A stretch of DNA of 64,000 bases from Anaspis maculata (Eukaryota > Arthropoda > Insecta > Coleoptera > Scraptiidae). The stretch is taken from NCBI GenBank assembly GCA_949128115.1, contig OX421965.1, positions 53,624,012 through 53,688,011 of the forward strand, read 5' to 3'. Below the pieces are notes generated by a model. That model had not been told where the DNA came from and did no database searches. It saw only the letters and a list, made by a program, of their open reading frames with translations. Positions 45,890 through 58,590 of the stretch are shown here, piece by piece. Each line of letters opens with the position of its first letter. The first letter of the stretch is position 1. A program made the position numbers and the translations under genes.

Positions 45890-48800
45890 TGTAAATTTCG
45901 CCCATTTCGGAATTTGCGATGCCGTTAGCTGCACCTGGGTAGGAATGTCGGATATGCGGATAATTACGAATGGAAATTTTACGATCGCCCATGTTTAAAG
46001 ATTAAACAATGAAAATCCGGGGATGAAAAACCGATAATTTCACGTACAGACAGTCTAATTAGTAATTACTAGGCAGGTAGGTACCTAATTGTCCTAATTA
46101 TGGAAACAAGTACTTAGTATTCTCTAGATACGCTAGTCCCATTAAGCGCTAATGTCTGGTATTGTGGTAGGTATATAAAGCCATTCATTCTCGAAATTAT
46201 GAGGAAGAATTAAGAAAAAAACTTCATTACTTTCCCGACCCCCCACTAATAAAAGCAAAAGTATTGTGATCGTGCTAAATTTTTCTGCAGAATAACGACA
46301 GATAACGATAATATAAATGAAATGGCCAGAATATTGACAAATATTCAGTTATGTGCAAAAATATGGACTAAATATGCGATTATATGAACTATCAATTTCT
46401 ATGCGGTAAAAAGTCAAAATAATAAATTATATGCGGAATAAAACTTGGTATTTAGGTTCCTTATAGATGGAAACGTCAAGCTGCAAGTCGACAGTTGCAT
46501 CCAGCTTAGCGAATAGAACATGTAAAAAATTATAAATCCGCTCTCTAGATATTATACACTACTGCAAGCAGCGTGTTGGATTTTTATGAGAATTTCTAAC
46601 TTATGATCCTGTGTACAGATTTTCACCAATTTTTTCCGAATTTTTTTTCTCAATTTTTCAAGAGTTCTCTAGTGAAAAATGCAAAACCGGCATGACATGT
46701 CGAGACCGAACTCAAATAATGGAGCTTAGAATGCAACCTTTTGATGATTTTCACAATGAGATGATTTGGAGAAGGCTTCGGAGAAGGCTCTGGGGTTTTT
46801 CCGGAAAATTGAAATTTTTCTGCAAAGTTTTTCAATTTTTCCAATCATTATCGATATGCTGCAAATTTGTTTCAATCTTTCACTCAAATTTCAGCTTCCC
46901 ACCCGAAAGGACGTCTCGAGCAACTATTTCCATAGGTTTCTGGATACTAGCCAGGGAAGTATGGTGGTGTCACAACAGATTTTTTTGCAGTGGAAGCGCA
47001 TCAGACAAGGCGGTCTGAAGGATCCTATGTCTCAGACTTTTGGTTTCAAACCTCGCGAGGTGTACTTTATCGCTTGAACTTTAGTAGCTCTTGTTATAAA
47101 ACATTGAACTACGTTACGAGCCACTAACTATTATGTTACAGACTCCATTATTGGGTATACCTGATCTCTCATTGCGTCTCGTTGATTCCTTTTTACCTCT
47201 ACTGCTCTAAGGCCTCCTGTAACGCCAACAACCATTAAGTTGTGTGCTGTTTTGAAGTGTTTAGTCATTTTCCTACGATCCTACGACACTATACAGTGGG
47301 TCACGTAGAATGAGCCCAGAAGGCGATTCAGCTCACTTTATTTTGTCGACACAAAGCTTTGCTATAATTTGAAGAAATAGTTGATTGGTTAAACATCGAG
47401 ACCTGAAGACAATTCGTAAACTTGATGTGATGCCTTGATCATACGCCTCTTGAAAAGTGCAAAACTGGTAGACGAAGATCGAGGGTTCTGCCACACAACG
47501 ATCTTTTATTGGTTGTTCATCAGCTGAAGTGGAACCGACGACGTCAAAAACAAATCAGACTTTGTTGTGATGGCCTCTGACAATATCTCTTTTCATATCT
47601 AGCATGTCCCGTACCTCCGTCACATCCCTATTTTAGAGACAGTCTCTGAGCAGGGGCAGGCCGTGCTCCGGTCGAATGCAGGAAAATAAAGCTGTTTTTA
47701 AGTGAAGCACGCCCTAACTCGTAATTTCAAAAAAAAAAACACTCCAATTGGTATTTGCTGGCTCTGGTTGGTCTATAGTGAAAACACCAGGAATAATTTG
47801 AATCGCTCCCGTTTTTCATTGCGTTTTGAGGCCTCTCTGCGCGGCAAAAACAAGTTCTTCAGTTCCAAAAGTCGCGTTGAAATGTTCAGCTTTTTTTTTG
47901 GTTCTGTCAGTGCAACCGAGAAACATATTTTTGGATGACTGAAACTTCATGCTGACCTAGGTACCGGTTAGTCTACGAGTATTTCCACATCATTGTCCGT
48001 GTGTCATCGTTATCGTCCAACTCCACGTCATCGTCACTTCTTTCGGTACCATATACTCCAACAAAATCGGTTGATCGAGCCATATCAAATTTTTTCAAGC
48101 AACGATCGTGAATTTTCAGGATTCGTTACGGAAAAGTTTGGCGCAAAATAGTGACGCACATATTTTTTCGATTGATTGAACTCAAGTTCTGTCTGGTATA
48201 AACTGATTGAATGCTTGAATTGATATTATATTGTTGTTGAATACGACCGGCGCCCCTTTTTTCACGAAGAATTTCGTACAGCTCGCGTTTGGTTAGCATG
48301 ATCAAGAAAACTTATGGTACAATTATAATTACAATGCAAACACTTGGCACACTATAACACCTCTCCGTTGCGTTAGGAACTGCTTTAATAAAGATCGGAA
48401 AAACATGCACACTCTACACACACGCACCTTCGGGCATGGACGCGTTATCCAGTAAATTCAATTGAATTTCCCTTTGTAGCATGTTGATAAGAGGCAAAAT
48501 CGAGAACAGGGACATCCCGTCAGATTAATTTGATAATCACATGCGTCACACCCGGAGTTTTGATGAAGCAAACTGATGGAGACATCATTCGATTTTCTAT
48601 TAGGTTAGCAACCCCCAAGATCTACCCTTTGGATGTGATAACACAGTATGAAGTTCTTTTTGCCACAATATGCATCTTTGCTCTAGCCGCACATCTTTCG
48701 ATGGCACTTTGAAGAATGAACAGGGGAAAGTCCAGTTTTTTTCGAACTTACGTTCCATGAAAATCACCTTTGTGCTGAACGCTGTTTTCTCAGTCCATTT

Positions 48801-50880
48801 CACGCAAGAAAAAGATCACAAAAACCCATTTTCTATCACGCAAACGCATTTTTTCAAATTCAATAAATTTTAAGCCCATTTTACATCTCAAGAAGATTAC
48901 AAAAACCGTTTTTTGTCTTGTGTGACAATTAAACTCAAGCTACGCCTATTCTATGGTGAAGAGACCAAAAGCTTTTTGTATTTACCACCCCCAAGAATTA
49001 TACCCTCGGAATGGTATCACCCAGATGTATTTTTTTTGATAACTTTTTAAATTCGAAGCCCATTCCAGGTTAAAAGACAAAAAAAAAATATTTATTCAAA
49101 GTGACAGAAATGACAAAAAGCAAAATTCGAATTTTCAAACAAAAAACTTCAGCCGATCTCAGCATGAGAAGACTTTATCGTTACTTTTCTTGCCATCAAT
49201 TCTGGAGCACCTATATTTTGTTATGTATCACTTTTCACGTCATATATCTAATGGAACGGTTACGGGACTGTACTATTAGATGAGATGTTGGAGAGGAGCG
49301 CTTACACAACTGGAATCTAGCGACAGAATAATCCTCTTTAGCTCGAATTGGTTTGCATTAAATATTTAGGAAAACACACACTTCAGCTTCTCTCCTAATC
49401 CGCATTCCAGGCCATGACAATTCGTGATGCCTCGCAATTTATCAACGTGAAAATACAACCATTTGCTTTTGTCTCAGAAACCGATTGATTTTTCAGTTTT
49501 ATTTTTCGCACGCTTCGGATTGAACTTTTCAGGTTTTTTATTTGCAAACTTTTTCACAAACACCATGTTGCACGCCTCCAAATATGCTTTCCATAATTAC
49601 AGTTGTTCTGAAATGCCAGTGAGCAATTTTTTCACCTTTTCCTGATGCAACACACTGCACAGAACATACATTTGAATAGTCTGCAACTGCGTGTCCAAAG
49701 CGATGGGGCTTCCGTTTTTCTTTTTTATTCCACAGCAGCATGCGGCAGCAAACTTCGAACTATTATCGCACACAGACACATCAGGTTTGTGTTTTGTTCG
49801 CTTTATAATTTGCTCCATCTGTCACGTTTTACGCTCATTTGGAAAAAACCTCTGATGTCGTGTATTTTTATACGGCGTAAATAAAATGTGTTGTTCACTT
49901 TAAAAAGTACACTTGCCTGCATTCGGTACGAATATAAGCATGTGAATGATAGCGTTTTTTATGTGAAAAAAAAAACATGGGTTATAACAAGGGATAGGAA
50001 TAAAGCGTTTTATTCTTGATTAGAAATTATGTCTGTTTGCGCGTAGCGAACGAACCCAGAGTTCATTTAAAACGCAGCTCTTGTAATCCACCTTCTGACC
50101 GAAAAATTCTTGGTACGGACAATTCTTTGCATAAACCGTTTGTCATACGCACAATTCGTTGAACGGGGACAATTCATCGCACGGACAATAATTCATCTCA
50201 TGGTTAATTCGTCAAAAAATATCTCTTATCATAGACTCTTATCCCCCTACTAAAGCTATCACTTTCAACGCTAGCTTATCTTCTAACGTGCTAACTACAG
50301 GTTCCCACCAAGAGTTTCATGAGCGAGTTAACGTTAACTGCAACTGGCCTTGCTATTGGCTGTGCTATACTTTCAACACGTTGCCCATAACAACGTATTG
50401 AAAAGATCAACAAGCCTAATTCCTTTCGTGTTTGTCATTGAATTTTGCCACTTTTCGACAGTCTCTAATTCTTCAAAAACTGTCTTAAATAAAATATAGT
50501 ATGGTATGATATTTATGTTAAAACTTGGGTACTTATTTTGTTTGCGGGATTGCGTCTTGCGTCCCCTCTCACAAAATAATCTCGTTGCTCTCAAAACTCT
50601 AGTAAGCTCTCTTGCGTTTTTTTGTGTTGTTAGGAGACCTGCTGGCCCTCTTATAGTCCGGAGGTTAGTGACCAAAAATCAAGTGAACTTTCCACTTCGT
50701 GACAAAAGCACGAAAATTGGTAGGATGGCTCACAAAACACAAGACACAAGCTCTTTCGATTGAGACGAGCCGCCTCGCAGATTTTTTCTAGGGGGGAGGG
50801 GCAGGGGACCCTTTAAATTTGAAAGTGCTGGGGCTTCTACGATACAACTTTCTGATATCGTTATAACCAATATAGAGGCA
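45890..50880. other. Mostly non-coding, with repeat fragments
   Basis: Positions about 46230-46290 match about 8420-8480 (CTTTCCCG(A/G)CCCCCCAC with AAAGTATTGTGATCGTGC). Positions about 46610-46790 match the 11340-11560 family (GATTTTCACAAT and GATGATTTGG). Similar blocks recur at 48605-48650 and 48990-49030 (CCCCCAAGA plus a CCCT-GGAT-GTATCAC pattern). A degenerate repeat of ACAATTC and GGACAAT units lies at 50115-50190. Positions 49320-49450 look regulatory (TTTGCATTAAATATT, CCTAATCCG). No gene is supported. Confidence 0.35.
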
Positions 50881-50888
50881 ACGTATGA

Positions 50889-51941
50889 CTATACAGGGTG
50901 TTTCAGATTTAAATCGCGTCCTTCCAGGAAGTGATGGGAAACGTCAAAAGAAGTAGACTGTTTAAAAAAAAATATATGTCAGAAATGAATAATAACGGAG
51001 ATATAGGCGTTCAAAGTTGAACTTGAAAAATCGATTTTTCGTCAAAACTTTCAAACTTCTCAACCGATTTTGTTCAAATTTGAACCAAAGCTTACTAAAA
51101 TAGGTCGGTATCTAACGATAATAACGCGGTTCATTAAGATATTTCAGGGGCGTGGATAATGGGGGATGCCTTTGCTTATTTACCCCTATTTTTCACCCCT
51201 CAAGATAATTTTGTAGATTGTTCTTATTTTTGAATTCTAAGTTCAAATTTAAAGAAAAAGTTCTCTTTGCAAAATTTTGATTAGAGGCTTCGTTTTCAAC
51301 ATTTTTGCGTTTGAAGCTCCAGGAAACACATCAAAATACTAACTTTCAAGAGCCAAAAAAAAGTTTTTCCTGAAAACTTCCCGTTTTTCACAAAAACTCA
51401 TAGTTTAGTAACTTGAAATACCTAGAAAACCTATCCCAATGAAGGAATCATCAGTTATCTTCGATTTAAATTTGTGGGGCTTTGAAAGTGGTCTTTTGGA
51501 GATGTTTTCCGAAGCTTCAACCTCAAATATCTTGAGAAAAAAGCCTCTAATCAAAATTTTGCACGAGTAACTTTTTCTTTAGAATTGAACGTAAAATTCA
51601 AAAATATGATCAATTTACCAAATTACCCGAGGGTTAAAAAAATAGGGGTAAAAAAGTGGGGGCACCCCCAAATATCCACGCCTCTGAAAATGTTTGATGG
51701 AACGCGTTATTATTGTTTGATACAGATTTATCTCAGTGAGCTTTGATTCAAATTGGAACAAAATCGGTTGAGAAGTTCCAAACCTATGACGAAAAATCGA
51801 TTTTTAAGGTTCAACTTTAAACGCTCATATCTCCGTTATTATTCGTTTCTAACATATATTTTTTTAAGAAAGTCTACTTTTTTTGACGTTTTACATCACT
51901 TCCTGAAAGGACGCGATTTAAATCTGAAACACCCTGCATAG
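50889..51941. repeat. Foldback element, 1.05 kb, arms of about 460 bp
   Basis: The ends are CTATACAGGGTGTTTCAG and the complement of CTATGCAGGGTGTTTCAG, followed on both sides by ATTTAAATCGCGTCC. Inverted identity persists through AAAAATCGATTTTT, AACCGATTTTGTTC, CGTGGATA and GATTAGAGGCTT, to about 51350 on the left and 51480 on the right. The centre is only about 130 bp. There is no transposase. A transcript across it would be almost fully double-stranded. Confidence 0.9.
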
Positions 51942-52218
51942 TAAACGTTAACAGCATCAGTCGCCATGTCGCTATCAAAAATGCCATGAGGTCAAAATCG
52001 CGACAGACCTATTTTTGAAAGAATGCCAAGCAAAGAAGTGACAATTCAACAATTTACTAGGAAAAAAAAAAGGTGCAAGGAAAAGACATAGCACTTTCAA
52101 ATTTCAAATTGAAAATTGCGTGAATGGTTTGAATTTTACATTCTTTTAGCTTTCTTAGATCTCGAGTTATGTTTTGAGACTATCATCTATGTATCGAGAA
52201 AATATGTGCAACCATGGA

Positions 52219-53922
52219 ATGGCAATCCTGCCTAAGTAAATCCTGCCGGAAATGCAATTGATTAAATGATTTGAAAATTGTAGAATAGAACTTTCAAAAT
52301 GTTTGTCAACAAATGTCAGTCACATTGTTGATGGCACACTACAATCACCCCTTTGACGCGCCACTGTCAGAACTTACATGGTGCTGCTAAGCAACTATCG
52401 TTACGCATTAACCTCCTTTATTGGCGAAAATCTTTTCCGCGTGGTGGCACTGTACGCAATAAAACATGGTGGCCCAAGGGGCCTTGACAAATAGGTAGTA
52501 AACGCAGTGCGCATTTACATCACAACAGCTGTCAACAGTGATAGCTGTCAAGCTGTCAGTGGGCGGAACAGCGGAAAAGCGGAGAAGCGGATCAGTGGGC
52601 CTGTGGGGCCAAGAGCTGGGGGTTCGTTGGGAATGGAATTTCGTTGCAGTATCTCTAACTTATTTTTGTTTTAGAAAATGCCAATAATACAGAATCATTT
52701 GCCCAATATTTATGGTCATGTTGGTGACCAAATCAGCCCCCTCTCGACTCGACAAAGTGCGAAGAAGTGATTGAGGCAGGTCATTTAATCGTGTGGGGTG
52801 ACTGGGGCTCACTGCGACTGAGACTCTTGTGCTTTGTTATGTCTCATAAATGGATAATTGAAAACCATTTGGAGGTCAGGTTCTGTGGACCGGTTGTTAG
52901 AACAGTGTTGTGAACTCGTGAAGCCATCTCCGATAAGCCAGTGAGAGCAGCCGGAGAGCCTGGGGATCAACGCCAGCGGTATCGAGAGAAGATACCTGGC
53001 CTGCAAATCAGAATCCGTCACTCGCCTCATCAGTTCAGATTTAGAACCTTAATCGATTAGTAATCGATATGAAAATATTTTCCATTGTAGAAACACTAAC
53101 ATCAACCGATGAGCTATGATTAAACTTATGATTGAAGAATACTCAATTATTATTGATCAACTATGATTTTTATTGTTCTAGACAGCGGTAAATGCTTATT
53201 AGCTACTGAAATTTGTATGAGTCGTACGATTACTCCAAAAGAATGTTCATCTTTCTGGCCTAAACGATAATTGTTGGCTTATTTTCGTGATGCGTCCTGT
53301 TGTACCTATGCCTTGTCTTGTGGGGGCTTAGTATTTCCACCTTGTGTGCAAGGGGCTCACACAACTCAACACCTGTAATGTAAATGAGCATTATGAGATT
53401 GCTTTTTTCGGCCAGCATTTCACCAACTTACGTATCGGCTTTTGCTGCTGCATTGTGCATTGTGTCCATCGGCGTATACTAACGCAGTAATTCAAGTCAA
53501 ACTACAACACTCACTCGCTCACATTCACGACGATGTGGAAAACAAGGAAGACGAAAAAATTTAATCATTTTTCAACTGTCAAAACTGTCAATATCTTGTT
53601 ATTTGGAGTAGGTACTGTCAACTGTCGAGTGCTACTGCGCTACTGCGCTGGACTGTGCGCTGGGTACCTATTTGTCAAGGCCCCTTGGGCCACCATGTTT
53701 GACTGCGTTCAGCGCCTTCTGGTGGCCGCTGATTTTCGCCAATTAATTCCTTAGCAGCACCATGTAAGTTCTGACAGTGGCGCGTCAAAGGGGTGATTGT
53801 TGTGTGCCATCAACAATGTGACTGACATTTGTTGACAAACATTTGGAAGGTTCTATTCCACAATTTTTAAATCATTCAATTAATTGCATTTCCGGCAGGA
53901 TTTACTTAGGCAGGATTGCCAT
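52219..53922. repeat. Foldback element, 1.7 kb, arms of about 330 bp
   Basis: The ends ATGGCAATCCTGCCTAAG (52219) and its complement (ending 53922) are followed inward by TAAATCCTGCCGGAAATGC, GTTTGTCAACAAATGTCAGTC, AAGGGGCCTTGACAAATAGG and TGTCAACAGT-like blocks in inverted order. Gaps and short insertions are present in the right arm. The loop of about 1 kb has no recognised gene, although a 73-codon minus-strand frame lies at 52809-53030. Confidence 0.85.
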
Positions 53923-54008
53923 AACTCGATAGGGGTACTAAAACCGCGTCCGTCTCCCTTACTATAAGCATCACTATGTTCTCTAACGAGGAAACCATCC
54001 CATGTAAT

Positions 54009-54308
54009 CTAAAAATGCAACACTAATTCGTTATTTTTCTTAAAAGCCGACACGACACTTGCGGCACATTCGTCCATATGTACTCGGGGCACATTCAGCC
54101 GGATGCCAAATCTACTCCGTTCATTGAAAAATTCACCCTTTCTGTTATTCAAGAAGTCAAAGTTGTCATGCGCAAATAGCAAGTTTTGTTGTTTTGGTGG
54201 CGTGAGGTTGGCACTGGAAGCCCTGGCAGCGATGTCAATTTTCAGACGGGCAACGTCAGTTCGGCCATTCTGCTGCTCTTCCCGCCAAGTACCTATCGTA
54301 CGTTTCAA
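54009..54308 (-). CDS. Unassigned open frame, 99 codons
   Basis: The minus-strand translation is hydrophilic with a normal-looking composition, for example FFNERSRFGIRLN and MDECAASVVSAF. The plus strand is open across 74 codons at 54103-54327, so strand and reality are uncertain. No splice-supported neighbours or family. Confidence 0.2.
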   Translation of the reverse strand: MKRTIGTWREEQQNGRTDVARLKIDIAARASSANLTPPKQQNLLFAHDNFDFLNNRKGEFFNERSRFGIRLNVPRVHMDECAASVVSAFKKNNELVLHF

Positions 54309-54940
54309 ATCAATTCTTCTGTGTTAGTGAAATTCTGATAGAGTGATAAACTGATAGGTAATCAGATCGAATGAATTAGTGATTGATTATAACTAGTAGA
54401 TCGTGAGTGGATTCAGCCATGGTCGTTGATAATAGTCATTCTCACTTGCACTCCCGGTCGACAATTCTGAAAATTTAGGGTCCCTAGCTAACTCCCGTCA
54501 GTTTTGCCGCGCATGACAATTCACATTTTTCCAAGTCAGCGAGAAAGGTGAATTGACTGAAATGTTTTCAATTCTACTTTCAGATGGCTAGGTTTATGAA
54601 AAATAAACTGACAGAGTGAATATTGATTAAAAAACTGTAAGGGTAATTACGGATGTACTGCACAAAGAGTTGTCATTGTCAAAAAAAGCTCCCTCAATGT
54701 TGAAGTGTCCTCTAAAGTTTGTTAGTGTCATAACTGATATCAATACCTATTTTTATTATTACCTACTATATTTGTTTCAAAATTTAATTGAACAATCTTT
54801 TGTATTCTTTGATTCATTCTCACTTTTGAATGGTAATTGTAATTAATACATTTCGTTTTAATGTAACACTTTTCATATTACTCTTTTAATTTAGAAATTT
54901 GAAAATTTGTCGTTTTGAAATTTTTTTCCTTCTATTTCAG

Positions 54941-55025
54941 CCATGCCGATTGTGCCCCATCCACCGGCCGAACCTACCTCCCAAATGGGAAACAATCGGC
55001 AATTTGCAGCCTATTTTTGAAAAAT
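54941..55025 (+). CDS. Candidate coding exon of an unknown gene (part 1)
   Basis: TTTTTTTCCTTCTATTTCAG directly before 54941 is a very good acceptor. The 85-base exon is open in phase 0, begins PCRLCPIH, has KWETIGNLQPIFEK at its end, and leaves one base before a weak donor AAAAAT-GTAATA. It joins in frame to the 26-base exon at 55379. Other frames are also open or nearly so, which tempers the case. No family is recognised; the CxxC could bind zinc. Confidence 0.3.
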
Positions 55026-55378
55026 GTAATACTACTGAAAGTTAGAAATGCATTTCAATTCCCAAGAATATCTTGGATGATTCCTAAAGGTCCCAATTTC
55101 ATGATGTATCAAAAAAAGTGATGCTAATGGTCGTTAAAAAACTTTAAAAAAAAGGCTGAATGTACCTCCCTTTCCCCTAAAGCTTAGGTATATACTCAGA
55201 GAAAAAATGCCTTTTATTCTGTACTCTTGTCTTGTCTACAGCTACATTGTATGAAAGTTCTATTGTGTACCTTGCACGAATTAGACGATTGAAGTATTAA
55301 CATAATATTTATACTGGATAATAATTCGACGGTCTTTTGAGAAAAACGTTATCAAATAAATATTTTTTATTGTTTCAG

Positions 55379-55404
55379 ACGGAATAGAAGGCGAACTACT
55401 AATG
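55379..55404 (+). CDS. Candidate 26-base microexon of the same gene (part 2)
   Basis: TTTTTTATTGTTTCAG precedes it and GTAAGC follows, both good splice signals only 26 bases apart. In the phase left by the exon at 54941-55025 it reads YGIEGELLM without a stop. Exons this short are unusual but known. A possible following acceptor is TCTCTTTGTTTTACAG, ending at 55711. Function unknown. Confidence 0.3.
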
Positions 55405-55409
55405 GTAAG

Positions 55410-56860
55410 CTTCCCTCTAAAGTATACAATATTCAATATCGCCCCAATGATGCCTCTCTTCTCATTAAATAGAAATTTTCAAGAGTGCCTCCCTGTTTTC
55501 GGCAAATATGGGCATATAACCATTTATCCACGCAAATTCAAGTTTTAGAGACCATTTTGGCGAAGCGAAAACCCTCGTTCAGCGCATAAACGCTGATAAC
55601 TCCGTGTAGGGAATATAAACGTTGATAAATTCCCCCAGATAAACGGCGAAAAGTCTGCAAACTGTCCCGAGGACCAATTACAAAAAACTGTTCCTCTCTT
55701 TGTTTTACAGCGCGCGTTTACATTGATGCGTTGAGTTGAGGCAATGAGCCGAAAACTAACATTACGCGCTCTTCCATTTCAGTAATGTCTTCTCGAAATT
55801 AATGATGGTTGTGTTCGAAGTACAGGGTACGGTACAGTAGTACATTGTGTGATTTCAAACAATATTTTATCGATCGTCTGTCTTAATCAGCTCTCTATTC
55901 AGGCAGCCATTGTTCGCACCGCATAATTGTTTAGTGAATAGAAGGTAGGTAGCGTACCTATAGCCGGCTGAAATAATAATGTTTCTTTTCAAAATTGATA
56001 TCGAAGCGAAAATCTTTCAGGTTGATTAGTGAGCAGCAAGCTAGCAATGCAGCCATTTCAGCGCGCGATATTAAATCTTTAGGCATGGCAATTTTTCCTC
56101 GAAACATTACTTGATAAGCACTCTTGGTCTCGCATCGATTTTATTCCAGCACATGGTGTTTCTTCGAGCTCAAGCTTTGGCAAAAATATCAAATTGGGTT
56201 GTTCGTGTCAAGTGCTAATGCTCTCAGACACTTCTACAGGGCTTTTTTTTCAAATTGTGAATGGGAGAGTTGGCTATGGAAGTGGAATCGTATGTCCGCG
56301 ACTTGATTCATCCTCCCGCGTTGCCTGGCCGACTGCCTCAAGAGTGCAATTTGAATCAAGTCTTCATTGATAAGTAGCTCCAGTTTACCACACCATTTTC
56401 AAAAACACCCTGTACATGAGAAATGTTGTACGCACACTGCAGAACATATCAAATTCAAATAAGTATCTAACGTTGAATAGGTAATGCACGGTAGTACAAA
56501 ATTACAATTTATTGAAAATTGTGTTCTGAAATGTCAGCACCTTCGCCAATTCGGCTGATGTTTTCTGATCGACCGTTCAGGTCTCCTATGTAGTGTCAAT
56601 TGCAAGCCATCACGTATATTCCGGAAATGTTCAGAGCTCCGCACTTGTACACTGCGACCTAATGGGAAGAGTCTAGAAAGATCGCGTGTTATTCAAAATA
56701 GCCGCTCGTAACAATACTTTTTGGGCTGATAGTTTCGGGTATAACTATTAAATGTCAAATTTCTTGATTCAAACATTTTTATTTCTGAAAAATTATTTTT
56801 TATTTTCCTAAAAATTGATTTATGACTTCTTTTATTGGATCAAATGCTCAAACTGCCACC
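55410..56860. other. Non-coding; regulatory-like island and an orphan element end
   Basis: Positions 55550-55800 are non-repetitive, with repeated AAACG(C/T)TGATAA motifs (AACGCTGATAA and AACGTTGATAA) and AGATAAACGGCG. AACACCCTGTACATG at about 56404 resembles the right end of a foldback element, with no partner found. No gene is supported. Confidence 0.3.
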
Positions 56861-56865
56861 CGATA

Positions 56866-57093
56866 AGCCATATCCACATAAGGTTAGTGCAGTGGCAATA
56901 GCATGGTAAGAAAGCTAAAGTATCGATTTTTTTTATATTTAGCGTTCACAAAGACTAACAGTAAGAAAAGAATTGCAGTGGCAGTGCCAAACGTTTTTTA
57001 CCGTAAGTCTATATGAACGCTCAATAAAAAGAAACTTATAATTTAGCTTTCTTACCGCTGTTGCTACTGCACTGATCCTATGTGGATGCGGCT
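56866..57093. repeat. Hairpin MITE, 228 bp
   Basis: The left arm AGCCATATCCACATAAGG and the right arm, the complement of AGCCGCATCCACATAGGATC, continue inward through GTGCAGT, GGTAAGAAAGCTAAA and GCGTTCA, pairing nearly to the centre. It abuts the 3' end of the transposase fragment at 57099, apparently having inserted just after its YCQE block. Confidence 0.85.
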
Positions 57094-57098
57094 TTAGT

Positions 57099-57312
57099 CT
57101 CTTGGCAGTACGCAAGCCTGTCCGAAAATTCTCGGATAATATTTTTGATAACTTCTCCACTGATCAAGAGACATTCCTCACGAATTTGATCTTTCAAGTT
57201 CCCAAATTTTGATTTGAGTATTCCCGTAAGAAATAATCGAAGGGGGTGAGATCCGCAGATCTCGCGGGCCACTATATTGGTCCTCGTCTGCCAGTCCTTC
57301 TTCCAGGAAAAC
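57099..57312 (-). pseudogene. IS630/Tc1-mariner-type transposase C-terminal fragment
   Basis: On the minus strand the frame reads FPGRRTGRRGPI, a TAG stop at 57272-57274, then WPARSADLTPL and LKSKFGN, followed by REECLLISGEVI and LAYCQE. This is the end of a DDE transposase of the IS630/Tc1-mariner group. The usual block is WPxRSPDLxPxDFFLWGxLK, so the aspartate and tryptophan of the DFFLW portion are changed here. The upstream catalytic region is missing. It is truncated at the C-terminus by the adjacent MITE. Confidence 0.7.
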
Positions 57313-57564
57313 AGGTGTCCAGGTATAAGGACAGGTCGCGCTTTGTGACCTAAAGGGAAGACTGAAGGGCCTAAAGGATGACTGGAAAAGTTTGACTTTT
57401 GGAGTGAAATTATTTTGAGAGATTTTGTGAACATTTCTGCGATGAAAACTTCTTTATTTTGTCAAAACATCATCAATAAAAAAACAGAAATTTACTACCT
57501 TTGATAATGATTAATTATGATCTTATTCAAGTTCAAGATTATTATCAGTTCAAAAAGGTGTACT

Positions 57565-58323
57565 TGTACCGGGTGTTCACGATAAAATTCACCCCCCCTC
57601 TAGGAGGTTCCTCTTTGAGATATCTTGGAAAACCAAAAACTTTTTCCCAACGATTTTTCCCAGGGATCTTGAATCAGTCGTCTGAAAGTTTTCAATTGGT
57701 ACCGTATACAGGGTGTGACATGTAACTTTTTTATTTCAAATACGACACCCTATATTTTATTACGTCATTCGATGAAGCCTTTCTTTCTGATTACAAAGAT
57801 ATATAACATTTATGATTTGTTTTGACAAGGAAGCTGTCAAAAAAATAATAAAATAGGTAGTCAAATGAGTTGAAAATTAAAAATTACGCGACACCCTGTA
57901 TTAGAGACGAATTAGACCATTTATCCATGCAGAGTTGAATTCTGCAGACAAAATGCTGCGAGAATAACTTTTTTTTCAGGGAACTGTAGAAACCGAAGCC
58001 ATCTTGCCGCGAAACAAAATTATTTGACTACCTATTTTATAATTTTTTTGACAAATTTCTTGTCAAAATAAATCATAAGTGTCATATATATTTGTAATCA
58101 GAAAAAAAGGTTCTACCAAATCACGGAATAAAATATAGGGTGTTGCATTTAAAATAAAAAAGTTACATATCACACCCTGTATACGGTACCAATTAGAAAC
58201 TTTTAGACGATTGATTCAAGATCCCTGGGAAAAATCGTTGGGAAAAAGTTTTTAGTTTTCGAAAATATCTCAAAGGGGAACCTCCTGGAGGGGGGGTGAA
58301 TTTTATCGTGAACACCCTGTACA
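57565..58323. repeat. Foldback element, 759 bp, nearly all paired
   Basis: The ends are TGTACCGGGTGTTCACG and the complement of TGTACAGGGTGTTCACG. The arms run through GATAAAATTCACCCCCC, AACCTCC-like, GATCTTGAATCA and GTAACTTTTTTATTT to a centre near 57940. Inside each arm is a further pair of CAGGGTGT-type motifs (57707, 57743, 58135, 58183), suggesting an element within an element or a duplicated end. Confidence 0.9.
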
Positions 58324-58347
58324 TATTGCTGAAATCAGGATTTCATA

Positions 58348-58590
58348 GGCCCGTATTCATATCCCACTTTTAAGCTAAAAGCGCTTTTAGTGCGATGCGC
58401 ATTTAGGGGCATTTCTCATATTTCAGTGTTCAAAAATACATTATTGCGATTGGGAGCGATTGTATGTACTTAATTGCAAATAATTTGCGAGTTAATTTGT
58501 ATTTTTGAACACTAAAATAGGAGAAATGCCCCTAAATGCGCATCGCACTAAAAGCGCTTTTAGCTTAAAAGTGGGATATGAATACGGGCC
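58348..58590. repeat. Near-perfect hairpin MITE, 243 bp
   Basis: The ends begin GGCCCGTATTCATATCCCAC and are almost perfectly complementary for about 95 bp, including AAAAGCGCTTTTAG and GATGCGCATTTAGGGGC. Both sides are flanked by ATA, a possible 3-bp target duplication. High arm identity implies recent origin. The end sequence resembles PIF/Harbinger-type MITEs, but that is not certain. Confidence 0.9.
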
